64,000 nucleotides of DNA from Hyphomicrobium_A sp036559705 (GTDB lineage Bacteria > Pseudomonadota > Alphaproteobacteria > Rhizobiales > Hyphomicrobiaceae). The stretch spans positions 23,614 through 87,613 of the forward strand of contig DATBSP010000012.1 of NCBI GenBank assembly GCA_036559705.1, written 5' to 3'. Made by a program: the position numbers and the translations under genes. Under the pieces are notes generated by a model that saw only the letters and a program-made list of their open reading frames with translations, was not told where the DNA came from and made no database searches. Shown here in pieces: positions 17,788 through 26,604 of this stretch (position 1 is its first letter; each line of letters starts with the position of its first letter).

Positions 17788-18686
17788 GTGTGTCCCGTGA
17801 TGCGCGCCTTTAAAAGAGGTGCCACCCAGTCGATGAACGCGCGCAGTTTCGCCGGGGCCGAGCCTTGCCCCGAGTGGACAATGTGGATCGGCCACGCCGG
17901 CGGCTCGAACTCCTCCAGAACGAATTCGAGCGTGCCCGCACGTCTCGCACTGTCCACCATGTAGGACAGAACACGCGTTATGCCGGCGCCGGCGATGGCG
18001 GCATCGATGGCCGATTCAGCGGTCGTCGCAAAAAGCCGGCTGCGCACCGGTACCGTCCGCTCTCCCTTGCCAGTCACAAACCTCCAAGCGTTCGCTGTAG
18101 AAAGATTCTCCAGCGAGATGCAGTCGTGCATTTTGAGGTCTTCGGGCTTTTGTGGCTTTCCGCGCGCCGCGAGATAGGCGGGGCTGGCACAGACGACGCG
18201 CCGCGTTGCGCCGACGCGCGTCGCGAGGAGGCTGCTGTCGGTGAGTTCTCCAATACGCACGGCAACATCGATGCGATCCTCCAGAAGATTGAGCACGTGA
18301 TCGCTCTGCACGAGCCGCAGGTCGATTTCCGGATACGCTTTGAGAAATTCGAGCGCCACGGGCAGCAGGTGGATACGTCCGAATACGACGGGCGCGGTGA
18401 TCTTCAAGGAACCGCGCGGGATCGCATATTCGCCCATTGCCGTGCGCTCGGCCTCGTCGACCTGCTCGACAATGACCCGGCACGCCTCGACGTAGGACTT
18501 TCCCGCGTCGGTAAGGGTGATCTGCCGGGCGGAGCGGTTCAGCAGCCGCGTCTTCAGATGCCGCTCGAGTTCGGAAATCCTGCGGCTGACCGTGGGGAGG
18601 GGAGTTTTCAGCCGGCGTGAGGCGGCCGAAAGGCTGCCGCCCTCGACCACCGCCAGCAGCACCGCCATCGCATCCAGGCGATCCAT
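17784..18686 (-). CDS. LysR-family transcriptional regulator
   Basis: 300-residue LysR regulator: N-terminal winged HTH (MDRLDAMAVLLAVVEGGSLS, AASRRLKTPLPTVSRRISEL) and a substrate-binding-like C-terminal domain (GSLKITAPVVFGR, IDVAVRIGELTDSSL). Start set at ATG 18686, the usual MDRLDAM start of the family; the longer frame to 18800 has no such signal. It belongs to the CrgA-like group. It is transcribed divergently from the hydrolase gene, 104 bases apart, so that gene and the flavin protein behind it are its likely targets. Ends tail to tail with the ArsR gene, overlapping by three bases. Confidence 0.9.
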   Translation of the reverse strand: MDRLDAMAVLLAVVEGGSLSAASRRLKTPLPTVSRRISELERHLKTRLLNRSARQITLTDAGKSYVEACRVIVEQVDEAERTAMGEYAIPRGSLKITAPVVFGRIHLLPVALEFLKAYPEIDLRLVQSDHVLNLLEDRIDVAVRIGELTDSSLLATRVGATRRVVCASPAYLAARGKPQKPEDLKMHDCISLENLSTANAWRFVTGKGERTVPVRSRLFATTAESAIDAAIAGAGITRVLSYMVDSARRAGTLEFVLEEFEPPAWPIHIVHSGQGSAPAKLRAFIDWVAPLLKARITGHT

Positions 18687-18790
18687 AGGAAGCTTCCAAA
18701 AAACGAAAGGGTAGTTCAAAACTCCTAGCAGTTCTTCTGCGGAATGGAATGGCTTATCTCCCGGTGAGCTTGACTGGAGGAGTACACGCG

Positions 18791-19729
18791 ATGACCACAA
18801 CCGCAGCCACGCCGCGTTTTCTCGCCGACCCCGGAGCTCCTATCCCCGTCACCCACCACCGCACCACCAACGTCGACGGTATCAACATCTTCTATCGTGA
18901 GGCGGGACCGCCCGACGCGGCGGTCGTAGTGCTCCTGCACGGCTTCCCGACCTCCTCGCACATGTTCCGCAATCTCATCCCGGCGCTGGCCGACGGCTAT
19001 CGCGTGATTGCGCCGGACTATCCGGGCTTCGGACAGAGCGACATGCCGGACCGATCCAAGTTCAAGTACTCGTTCGACCGTTTTGGCGAACTGGTGGACG
19101 GGCTGCTCGATCAGCTCGAGGTCAAGAGTTACTTGATGTACGTTATGGATTACGGCGCGCCGGTCGGTTGGCGCCTTGCGCTAAAGCATCCCGAGCGCGT
19201 GACCGGCCTCATCGTGCAGAATGGCAATGCCTACGAGGAAGGGCTGACCGAATTCTGGGAGCCGATCAAAGCCTATTGGGCCGACGGCTCCGAAGCGCAC
19301 CGCAAGGCGCTGTCAAACCTCCTCACGCTCGAGGCCACCAGGTTCCAGTACACCGACGGCGTGTCCGATGTCAGTCGCGTCTCACCCGACAACTGGGTGC
19401 ACGATCAGGGGCTGCTCGATCGTCCCGGCAATGCCGACATCCAGCTCGATCTCTTCTACGACTACTGCACCAATTTGCAGCTCTATCCGAAGGTGCAGGC
19501 GTTTCTGCGCGAACATCGTCCGCCGACCATCGTGGTGTGGGGCAAGAACGATAAGATTTTCCCGGCCGAGGGAGCGCATCCTTACAAGCGCGATTTTCCG
19601 GATGTCGAGTTTCACCTCCTCGACACGGGACACTTCGCGCTCGAGGACAAGTTCGACGAGATGGTTCCGCTGATCCGCGGGTTCCTCGCGCGCGCCCTTG
19701 ATCAGAAACGTGCCTCCCGCCGTCGGTAG
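18791..19729 (+). CDS. Alpha/beta hydrolase, epoxide hydrolase/dehalogenase-like
   Basis: 312-residue alpha/beta hydrolase: oxyanion segment VVLLHGFPTSSHMFRNL, nucleophile elbow VMDYGAPVG with Asp as nucleophile (residues about 119-127), late acid in WGKNDKIFP and His in DTGHFALED. Asp nucleophile points to epoxide hydrolase or haloalkane dehalogenase chemistry rather than a Ser esterase; substrate unknown. ATG 18791 has TGGAGGAG upstream and is preferred over ATG 18749. Divergent from LysR, and followed after 21 bases by the PNPOx-like gene, probably co-transcribed. Confidence 0.85.
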   Translation: MTTTAATPRFLADPGAPIPVTHHRTTNVDGINIFYREAGPPDAAVVVLLHGFPTSSHMFRNLIPALADGYRVIAPDYPGFGQSDMPDRSKFKYSFDRFGELVDGLLDQLEVKSYLMYVMDYGAPVGWRLALKHPERVTGLIVQNGNAYEEGLTEFWEPIKAYWADGSEAHRKALSNLLTLEATRFQYTDGVSDVSRVSPDNWVHDQGLLDRPGNADIQLDLFYDYCTNLQLYPKVQAFLREHRPPTIVVWGKNDKIFPAEGAHPYKRDFPDVEFHLLDTGHFALEDKFDEMVPLIRGFLARALDQKRASRRR

Positions 19730-19750
19730 CGTTTTCTCGGGGTATTCGCC

Positions 19751-20422
19751 ATGGGCAAACCACGCACCGCTTCTTGCGACGTCGCATTCTCAGAATCGGT
19801 GAAGGCGGTGCAGGCCCGCAAGGGCTCGCGCCGCGGCTACGCCAATCTGGAGGTGCGTGGTGGGTGGGAAGACAGGATCACGCCTGACCTCACCGCGTTT
19901 ATCGGCAACCAGATCAGCGCTTTTCTCGGTACGGCCAACAAGGACGGTCAGCCGTACATTCAGCACCGTGGCGGCCCGCCAGGCTTCCTCAAGGTGCTTG
20001 ACGACAGGACGATCGGCTTCGCCGACTTCAGCGGCAACAAGCAATACATCACGCTGGGTAATCTCGCGGACAATCCCAAGGCGATCCTTTTCCTCATTGA
20101 TTATCAAACGCGCGAGCGGGTGAAGCTCTGGGGCGAGGTGCGCGTGGTCGAAGGCGACGCCGAGCTGATCGCCAAGCTGATGCCGGAGGGTTATCGCGCG
20201 ACGCCCGAGCAGGTGATCCTGTTCACGGTATCGGCGTGGGACGCCAACTGCCCGCAACACATTCCGCAGCGCTTCGAAGCCGCCGATGTGGCCGCTGCGC
20301 TGGCCGTTCGCGACGCACGCATCGCCGATCTCGAGGCCGAACTTGCGCGGCTGCGCGGCGACGCTTCGAGGGCAGAAGCTTCTCCAATAGCACACTCTCA
20401 GTCGTCTCAAATTGTTCGTTGA
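19751..20422 (+). CDS. Pyridoxamine 5'-phosphate oxidase-family flavin protein
   Basis: 223-residue split-barrel flavoprotein. The barrel region is FIGNQISAFLGTANKDGQPY, IQHRGGPPGFLKVLDD, then FADFSGNKQYITLGNL and KAILFLIDY, typical of FMN-binding PNPOx-like proteins that reduce or sense small molecules. A C-terminal stretch ARIADLEAELARLRGD is a short coiled coil. It follows the alpha/beta hydrolase by 21 bases and likely shares its LysR-controlled transcript. True pyridoxamine oxidase activity is unlikely. Confidence 0.85.
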   Translation: MGKPRTASCDVAFSESVKAVQARKGSRRGYANLEVRGGWEDRITPDLTAFIGNQISAFLGTANKDGQPYIQHRGGPPGFLKVLDDRTIGFADFSGNKQYITLGNLADNPKAILFLIDYQTRERVKLWGEVRVVEGDAELIAKLMPEGYRATPEQVILFTVSAWDANCPQHIPQRFEAADVAAALAVRDARIADLEAELARLRGDASRAEASPIAHSQSSQIVR

Positions 20423-20544
20423 GGCCTAACAATCTGGCATACGATAGATGCCGGGCGTCATAGAAATCTTCATCCCGGCAGTGGCGTTCGCACCTAGGCG
20501 GTTTATATTCCCCGCAGCCAACCCGCTCCAGGGAATAGCCAGCC

Positions 20545-21009
20545 ATGATCAATCTCACCGTGAATGGTACGAAAGTGTCGGTGCCCGCTGAGGGCGACAT
20601 GCCGCTGTTGTGGTTCATTCGTGACGTGCTCGGCATGACCGGAACCAAGTTCGGCTGCGGTATCGGCCAGTGCGGCGCCTGCACGGTGCACGTGGACGGG
20701 GAGCCGCGCCGCTCCTGTCTCATGCCGGTATCGGGCGTGGCCGACCGCGCGATCACCACCATCGAAGGCGTCGGCGCGACGCCGGCCGGCAAGGCCGTGC
20801 AGGAAGCCTGGCGCGACCTCGAGGTCGTGCAGTGCGGCTACTGCCAGTCGGGCCAGATCATGAGCGCGGCGGCGATCGTCGATCTGATCCCCAATCCGAC
20901 CGACGTCGACATCGACCACGGTATGACGGGCAACATCTGTCGCTGCGGCACGTACGTGCGCATTCGTGAGGCCATCAAGCAGGCCGCTAAGTCCGCCAAC
21001 GCCAAATGA
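20545..21009 (+). CDS. Molybdenum hydroxylase small subunit, 2x[2Fe-2S] (IorA-like)
   Basis: 154-residue electron-transfer subunit of a xanthine-oxidase-family enzyme. N-terminal plant-type [2Fe-2S] cluster ligands are in GCGIGQCGACTVH and RSC, and the second cluster in CGYCQSG and CRCGTY. It resembles isoquinoline 1-oxidoreductase alpha subunit, passing electrons from the Mo site to an external acceptor. ATG follows CCAGGGAAT. Stop overlaps the start of the large subunit gene (ATGA), so both are translated together. Confidence 0.92.
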   Translation: MINLTVNGTKVSVPAEGDMPLLWFIRDVLGMTGTKFGCGIGQCGACTVHVDGEPRRSCLMPVSGVADRAITTIEGVGATPAGKAVQEAWRDLEVVQCGYCQSGQIMSAAAIVDLIPNPTDVDIDHGMTGNICRCGTYVRIREAIKQAAKSANAK

Positions 21010-23201
21010 GGGGGCGCATCATGCTGCATACGAAATCCAAAGACGCAGCGGCGGTGTCGCGTCGCCGGTTTTTGCAGGCGAGCGCTGCCTTCGGCGGCGG
21101 TCTTTTGATCGGGTGGGTCGAGGTCGCCGATGCCGCCGAGATCAGTGCCGTCGACGCGCCGGCGAGCGAGTTTGCGCCCAACGCCTTCATCCGCATCGAC
21201 CGCGCGGGCAAGGTGACGGTCATCTCGCCGTGCATCGAGATGGGGCAGGGCACCTACACCGCGCTGCCGATGCTGGTCGCCGAGGAGCTCGATGTCGACA
21301 TGCGGGAGGTCGCCTACGCGCACTCGCCACCGAGTGACAAGCTCTACGCCAACCCGCTGATCGGAGGGCAAATCACCGGCGGCTCAGCTGCGATACGCGG
21401 CTTCTACAAGCCGCTGCGCGAGGCGGGGGCCGCGGCCCGCCGCATGCTGGTCAAGGCGGCGGCAGCGCGGCTCGGCGTCGATGCTTCGGAGCTGACGACG
21501 GCGGACGGCCAGGTCATCCACAGCGCCAGCGGCCAGAAGATCGGCTACGGCGCGCTGGTCGATGACGCGGCCAAACTGCCGGTGCCGACGACGCTCCTGC
21601 TCAAGAACCCAAGCGAGTTCCGCATCATCGGCACACCGGTCAAGCGCCTCGACGGGCCGGAGAAGGTCGACGGCACGGCCAAGTTCGGCATCGACGCGCA
21701 GATTCCGGGCATGAAGGTCGCGGCCATCGCCATCTCGCCGGTGTTCGGCGGCTCGCTTGTCTCGGTGAACGAGGCGGCGGCGCTGGCCGTGCCGGGGGTG
21801 CGTCAGGTGGCCAAGCTCGACGACGCCGTGGCGGTGATCGCCGATCACTACTGGGCGGCGAAAAAGGGCCTCGATGCGGTGGAGCCGAAATTCGACGCCG
21901 GCCCGCACGCCAAGCTGTCGACAGCCGATGTGGTCGCCGCACTCGAGAAGGCGTCGGAGCGCGAGGGCGCCGTCGGCAAGACCGAGGGAGATGCGGTCGG
22001 CGCGCTAGGCAGAGCCGCGACGAAGCTTGAGGCCGCCTACGAGAACCCATTCCTGGCGCACGCCACGATGGAGCCGCTGAACTGCACGGTGCATGTGACG
22101 GAGGACGGCTGCGACATCTGGGTGGGCACGCAGGTCCCGGCCAATACGCAGCTCGCGGTGTCGAAAGCACTCGGCATCGACCGCGACCGCGTGCGCATCA
22201 ACAATCATCTCCTGGGCGGCGGCTTCGGGCGACGGCTCGAGTACGACTTTGTCGTGCTCGCGGCGCAGGTCGCCAAACAGTCTAAGGACCCGGTCAAGGT
22301 CATCTGGAGCCGCGCGGAGGACATCCAGCACGACATGTACCGGCCCTACTACTACGACCAGATCAGCGCGGGGCTCGATGCCAAGGGCAAGCTCGTCGCC
22401 TGGAAGCACCGCATCGTCGGTTCCTCCATCTTCGCGCGCTTTTTCCCCGCCCTCTTCAAGGACGGGCTCGACCCGGACGCCGTCGAAGGCGCCGCGGAGC
22501 TGCCCTACGACATCCCCAACTTCCTCGTCGACTACGTGCGCGAGGAGCCGCCGGGCATTCCGACGGCCTTCTGGCGCGGCGTCGGGCCGACGCGCAATGC
22601 CTTCGTAGTCGAAAGCTTCATCGACGAGCTTGCCACCGCCGCCAAGAAGGACCCGGTGGCCTTCCGCCTCGAGCTAACGGAGGGCAAGGATAAGCGCGCG
22701 CATCACGTGGTGGAGCGCGCCGCCGCCATCTCCGGGTGGGGCACGCCGCTCGGGCCGCGCCAGGGTCGCGGCATCGCGCTGCTCTCGGCCTTCGGGACCT
22801 ATACCTGCCAAGTGGCCGAGGTGACCGTCGCCGGCTCGGGCGAAGTGCACGTCGACCGCGTGTTCGTGGTCGTCGACTGCGGTCAGTTGGTCAATCCCAA
22901 CACCGTCGAGGCGCAGATGCAGAGCGGCGTGATCTTCGGCATCTCGGCGGCGCTGTGGGGCGAGATCACCCTGCAGGACGGGCGTGTCGAGCAGTCGAAC
23001 TTCGACAACTACCGCGTGCTGCGCATCGACGAGGCGCCGCAGATCACGGTGGAGATCGTGAAGAACGGCGAGGCGCCGGGCGGCATCGGCGAGCCGGGGA
23101 CGTCGGCGCTGATGCCGGCGGTTGCCAATGCCGTCTATGCGGCGACTGGCGTGCGCGTGCGCAAGCTGCCGATCAAGCCCGACCCCTTGCGCTCGACTTG
23201 A
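21006..23201 (+). CDS. Molybdenum hydroxylase large subunit (IorB-like), Tat-exported
   Basis: 731-residue molybdopterin-binding subunit of an aldehyde/isoquinoline-type oxidoreductase. A twin-arginine signal (SRRRFLQASAAFGGG, residues about 16-30) predicts periplasmic location. Mo-cofactor segments include ITGGSAAIRGFY, GGGFGRRLEYDF and IGEPGTSALMP, the last carrying the catalytic Glu. No FAD subunit and no XdhC-like maturation factor are encoded nearby; a cytochrome c subunit, used by some relatives, is also missing, so the acceptor is unknown. ATG 21006 overlaps the small-subunit stop; ATG 21021 is possible. The remains of a GAF-EAL gene begin directly behind the stop. Confidence 0.9.
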   Translation: MRGRIMLHTKSKDAAAVSRRRFLQASAAFGGGLLIGWVEVADAAEISAVDAPASEFAPNAFIRIDRAGKVTVISPCIEMGQGTYTALPMLVAEELDVDMREVAYAHSPPSDKLYANPLIGGQITGGSAAIRGFYKPLREAGAAARRMLVKAAAARLGVDASELTTADGQVIHSASGQKIGYGALVDDAAKLPVPTTLLLKNPSEFRIIGTPVKRLDGPEKVDGTAKFGIDAQIPGMKVAAIAISPVFGGSLVSVNEAAALAVPGVRQVAKLDDAVAVIADHYWAAKKGLDAVEPKFDAGPHAKLSTADVVAALEKASEREGAVGKTEGDAVGALGRAATKLEAAYENPFLAHATMEPLNCTVHVTEDGCDIWVGTQVPANTQLAVSKALGIDRDRVRINNHLLGGGFGRRLEYDFVVLAAQVAKQSKDPVKVIWSRAEDIQHDMYRPYYYDQISAGLDAKGKLVAWKHRIVGSSIFARFFPALFKDGLDPDAVEGAAELPYDIPNFLVDYVREEPPGIPTAFWRGVGPTRNAFVVESFIDELATAAKKDPVAFRLELTEGKDKRAHHVVERAAAISGWGTPLGPRQGRGIALLSAFGTYTCQVAEVTVAGSGEVHVDRVFVVVDCGQLVNPNTVEAQMQSGVIFGISAALWGEITLQDGRVEQSNFDNYRVLRIDEAPQITVEIVKNGEAPGGIGEPGTSALMPAVANAVYAATGVRVRKLPIKPDPLRST

Positions 23202-23204
23202 ACT

Positions 23205-24030
23205 CGACGCCGCGCAGCGCTGCGCTTTGCAACTACACGATTCTCGGCAGCGAAGTGTTCATCATCGAGGACATGCTGCGCGATCAACGCTTCGCTGCCA
23301 ATCCGCTCGGCAACGGCGGACCAGGAGTGCGGTTTTATGCCGGCGTCCCCATCAAGGTGGAGACTGGCTACCGCGTCGGTGCGCTGTGCATCGCCGACGT
23401 GCGGCCGCGCACGCTATCGAGCGCACGGATCGAGCGATTGCGTCAGCTCGGCAAGTTGGCCGAGGCGGCGATCGACGCGCACGCGCAGTCCGTGCGCGCG
23501 GGGGAGCGGCGCGGGAGGTGGCCGAGAAGGCGCAGCTCTTGTGGAAGCGCAACAGCCTGCTCGGGCAGGTCGAGCGCATCGGCAAGATTGGCGGAGTCGA
23601 GGTGACGGAATCGGTATCTCGGCGACAGCGCCAAGCTGGTGCGCGAGGCGCTAGATCGCCTGGACGCGGCGGGCGTCATGATCGAGATCGACGACTTTGG
23701 CACCGGCTATGCCTCGCTCGCGCATCTGCGCGCCTTCCCGGTTAGCCGTTTGAAGATCGATAGGTCGTTCATCGATGGACTGGAACGCGACGATGATAGC
23801 GACGTCATCGTGCAGGCGGTGATCGATCTCGGCCACAACCTCGGCTGCGAAATCATTGCCGAGGGCGTAGAGAAGAGACTGAGGCGCAGGCCCAGCGGCT
23901 GCGCAAAATGGGCTGCGATTCGGCGCAAGGTTATCTTTACGGATGTCCGGCCAACGCGGAACGCACCTTGCGCAGGCTGGCCGAAATCGGCGCGTCATCG
24001 CGCGCAGGGCGCAAGCGGGCGCGCGCCTAA
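23205..24030 (+). pseudogene. GAF-PAS-(GGDEF)-EAL gene remnant with internal deletion
   Basis: Begins inside a GAF domain (LCNYTILGSEVFIIEDMLRD, then GVRFYAGVPIKVETGYRVGA) with no start of its own. A frameshift leads to EVAEKAQLLWKRNSLLGQVE and RIGKIGG, the start of a PAS domain; the following sequence is already inside an EAL domain (LVREALDRLDAAGV, IDDFGTGYASLAHL), so the rest of PAS, the whole GGDEF and the first half of EAL are gone. A one-base indel near 23877 shifts AEGVEK away from EAQAQRLRKMGCDSAQGYLY. A c-di-GMP signalling gene, now inactive. Confidence 0.8.
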
Positions 24031-24335
24031 CTCGGGTTAGCTTGGCGTCGCCCGAATGGAATGGGCCGAACGCGCCGGCCCAGTTTGGGCCAATCCCCGT
24101 CTTCAACAAATTTCACACCCATCTCGGCCTGGTCTCTCCAGACGACCACCACCTTGCGTGTTGTCCCAGAGCCGTCCCAGAGGTCGAAGGCGTTGAGAAC
24201 CCACCGCGGGCCCGTCACTGACAGTCCCGCGCCGCCCATTGAAACATCGCGGATGTAGCAAGGCGTGCTCGCGGTGCCTGCGAAAGAAACCTTCGCGGGC
24301 CTCAGAACACGCTGGCGGGGTTGTCTCCGATCCAT
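24027..24335 (-). CDS. PilZ domain protein
   Basis: About 102 residues forming a single PilZ domain, a cyclic-di-GMP receptor fold. The RxxxR motif is in DRRQPRQR and the second motif DxSxxG is in RDVSMGGAG. ATG 24335 is chosen because it gives the usual MDRR start; a GTG at 24377 would add 14 residues. The stop overlaps the end of the broken EAL gene on the other strand by a few bases. Effector partner unknown; it may sit close to enzymes that were lost here. Confidence 0.75.
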   Translation of the reverse strand: MDRRQPRQRVLRPAKVSFAGTASTPCYIRDVSMGGAGLSVTGPRWVLNAFDLWDGSGTTRKVVVVWRDQAEMGVKFVEDGDWPKLGRRVRPIPFGRRQANPS

Positions 24336-24429
24336 GCCTCTGGGCGGAGCAAGTTGCGGGCCAACTTGCGGTTGCACGGCTCGGGCGGTGCCGCTTGGTT
24401 AACTTTCGAAGATTGTCGAACGACGCGCG

Positions 24430-24717
24430 CTAGCGCAGGCGGTAGCAGTTGGTTTGCACGCGCGGCTCGCGCGTGACGTCATAGCCCGCCCGGCACTGGA
24501 TGAGATGCGTCTCGCTCGGATGACGCAGCAGAATGAAAGTCGACCAGTTGTCGACCGCCCCCGTGTAGCCGGCGATTTGCCATCCCGACTTCAATAGTTC
24601 TTCGATTGAGATCTTGCCGCCCGCCTCCTGAGGCTCGGCCGCGGCGGTCGATGCGGCGAGCATTAAGCACATCGCAAAGCGGCGTGCGACGGCGTTTGCC
24701 TTGCCTTCCTGTCTCAT
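24430..24717 (-). CDS. Small secreted hypothetical protein
   Basis: 95-residue protein with a signal peptide (ARRFAMCLMLAASTAAAE) and a compact conserved-looking mature part: KISIEELLKSGWQIAGYTGA, then TFILLRHPSETHLIQCRAGY with two Cys, ending NCYRLR. Likely periplasmic. Function unknown; I have seen similar short proteins in related alphaproteobacteria but know no role. ATG 24717 fits the signal peptide better than the longer reading to 24774, which would overlap the next gene. Confidence 0.6.
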   Translation of the reverse strand: MRQEGKANAVARRFAMCLMLAASTAAAEPQEAGGKISIEELLKSGWQIAGYTGAVDNWSTFILLRHPSETHLIQCRAGYDVTREPRVQTNCYRLR

Positions 24718-24770
24718 GCGGGAGCTTACTCCCGATTTGATCGCGGTTGAACATTCGCATCGTCGGCGGC

Positions 24771-25274
24771 TCAATTTACCTGACAGGTGGACTCGTGCTT
24801 TCCGCAGGCGGCGCGATTGCCCTCATCGCATTGCCTTTGCCACAGCTTGCATTCCGGTCGGTTCCACGGCTGCGCGGCGTTGCCGATGGGGTCGATCTCG
24901 ACGATCGAGTCGTCGGGACCGGGCATGTAAAGGGCGAGGCAATTGCCGGCGCCGTCGGTAACCATCCACGGGTGCGTCACGTAAGTCTGCAGCTTCGTCT
25001 CCTCGCCGTCATTGAGCGCGGCGTATTGCTTCGTTTGGCCGGCGAAATCGATCCACAGGATCGCCCGGTGCTGGCCGGAGCGATTGATGAAGGTAATTGT
25101 GCCCTTTTTTTTCGAGTTGAGCGATTTCAGCTTCGATTGCTTGCCGCAGGCAACGTCGGTCGCCTGCCCCAGGGTGATGCGATTGGCGGCGAGATCGGGG
25201 GCCCGGCTCAGCGCCAGCAGTGAAAACAGTGCGATGGTAAAGCAGAGCAGTGGCACCACGGGGCGAACTTGCAT
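24771..25274 (-). CDS. Secreted VHL beta-domain protein
   Basis: 167-residue protein with an N-terminal signal/anchor (VVPLLCFTIALFSLLALSRA). The core, ITFINRSGQHRAILWIDFAG, then KQYAALNDGEETKLQTYVTH and PWMVTDGAGNCLALYMPG, matches the beta-domain of the von Hippel-Lindau tumour suppressor in order and spacing: FxNRS, the W/DF strand, Y..L..G, the YxxHPW segment and the final strand. In animals this domain reads hydroxyproline; in bacteria its ligand is unknown. C-terminal ~30 residues are Cys-rich. GGAAGAG lies upstream of the ATG. No linked prolyl hydroxylase gene. Confidence 0.72.
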   Translation of the reverse strand: MQVRPVVPLLCFTIALFSLLALSRAPDLAANRITLGQATDVACGKQSKLKSLNSKKKGTITFINRSGQHRAILWIDFAGQTKQYAALNDGEETKLQTYVTHPWMVTDGAGNCLALYMPGPDDSIVEIDPIGNAAQPWNRPECKLWQRQCDEGNRAACGKHESTCQVN

Positions 25275-25491
25275 AGGTCTCTTCCTCGATGGGCGACTGC
25301 TTCGTTACGAGCAGCCCAACATGCGAACCCATGGAGCGAGAAGCGCCGACGGAAGGCAATCGAATTTCATCAGCCGCAGTGCGGGGGCGGCCGTGAGCCT
25401 TAGGCGTCGCCGACGGCACGAGAACCTTGCGTGCCGCCGGCATCGTCCAGCCGTTCATTCGCCGCGGGTAGGACGAGCTTCTTGTGGCGGC

Positions 25492-25692
25492 CTACTTGGT
25501 ACCCGGCTGATCCTTCATCGCCTTCTCGGAAAGGCTGCCGCTGTCGGGCTTTGCAGTCGGCATATCGGTGCTGCCGCCCGTGGTGCCCGGCTGATCCTTC
25601 ATGGCTTTTGTGGTTAGGTTTCCGTCTTCGGCGGCAAGCGCGAAGGACGCGGTTGCGACGAGGGCGATAGCGCTCATGATCATCTTGTTCAT
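25492..25692 (-). CDS. Small secreted protein with KAMKDQPGT repeats
   Basis: 66-residue protein. Residues 1-21 are a signal peptide (MIMSAIALVATASFALAA); the short mature part contains two copies of KAMKDQPGT about 30 residues apart and is Lys/Ser/Thr-rich, so likely disordered in the periplasm. ATG 25692 is chosen for its GGAGAAAAT upstream signal. Not assigned to any family. Confidence 0.55.
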   Translation of the reverse strand: MNKMIMSAIALVATASFALAAEDGNLTTKAMKDQPGTTGGSTDMPTAKPDSGSLSEKAMKDQPGTK

Positions 25693-25788
25693 TTTGAATT
25701 TTCTCCGTGGGGGTTTGTCCACGAAGGGAACTACGGCGCATCACTCGCGGCCGTTACGCGAAAAAATTTCGCGGCCACGATGTAACAA

Positions 25789-26541
25789 TCAGTCGAGGTA
25801 CGTCGCCTCGGAGAGAAGCTGCTGCAGGCGCGGATCATCGACTTTGAAGAACGCTGTTTCGATGCGCGGGACGATTTCACGCCGCGCCAGGAATGCGCCG
25901 ATTTTGTCGGCCGCATCGCGATAGTCTTCGAGATAGGCGGAGTGAAAGAAGGTGCGGGACGTTTGGTAAATTACGTCAGAGCGCAACACCGCCATGTGGA
26001 CGGCCGCGGCGGGATCGTCGGCAGCATCCCACACCTGCAGCACACGATCGAGATCGCCGTGCGCGGTGACGACGAGCGTCAGCACGTCGGCAAGATCGAA
26101 CTCCAATCGCCAGCCGACGGGCCAGCGCACGAGATCGAGACGCTCGAGACTCGCCAGCATGAGCTCGTCGAAAAAGCGCTCAATGATGGCGCACTCGCGA
26201 TCCGGCCACTTAGCGCGCCAGTTTGCTTGTGCGAGGCGGCGCAGGCAGATGTCGATGCCGCAGGTGTCGGGCGGATCGTTAAGCGCGAGAAGCTCGAAGT
26301 AGCGCGGCAGGAAATGACGCATCTCGCGCGCCACCGGGCCGTCGTCCCAACTATGCGCGGAGCCGGTGTACTCGGCGATCAGCCTGGCAGGAACCTCGCG
26401 CAGCCGCGTTTTGAGAAGCTCGCGCTCGTGCTCGACGCTCATGCACGAATCGCAGTGGCAGGCGCTAAGTGAGTGGCGAATGCGATAGTCGCCAAAAACG
26501 TCGTAGGTGTCATCGACGACAGCGCGCAATTGCGGGCGCAT
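25789..26541 (-). CDS. Conserved hypothetical protein
   Basis: 250-residue soluble protein that I do not recognise. An N-terminal CHCDSC motif (residues 28-33) could bind a metal; the remainder is mostly helical with many Arg/Glu/Leu (LPRYFELLALND, CAIIERFFDELM, FHSAYLEDYRDAADKIGAFL). No signal peptide. It faces the divergent DUF4241 gene with 63 bases between starts. The frame is open over its whole length with normal codon use. Confidence 0.6.
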   Translation of the reverse strand: MRPQLRAVVDDTYDVFGDYRIRHSLSACHCDSCMSVEHERELLKTRLREVPARLIAEYTGSAHSWDDGPVAREMRHFLPRYFELLALNDPPDTCGIDICLRRLAQANWRAKWPDRECAIIERFFDELMLASLERLDLVRWPVGWRLEFDLADVLTLVVTAHGDLDRVLQVWDAADDPAAAVHMAVLRSDVIYQTSRTFFHSAYLEDYRDAADKIGAFLARREIVPRIETAFFKVDDPRLQQLLSEATYLD

Positions 26542-26604
26542 GTGCTATTTCCGTTACTCGGCTCTCTGATCGTAGGCGCGATGCCATAACACGCGTCCCA
26601 TCCA

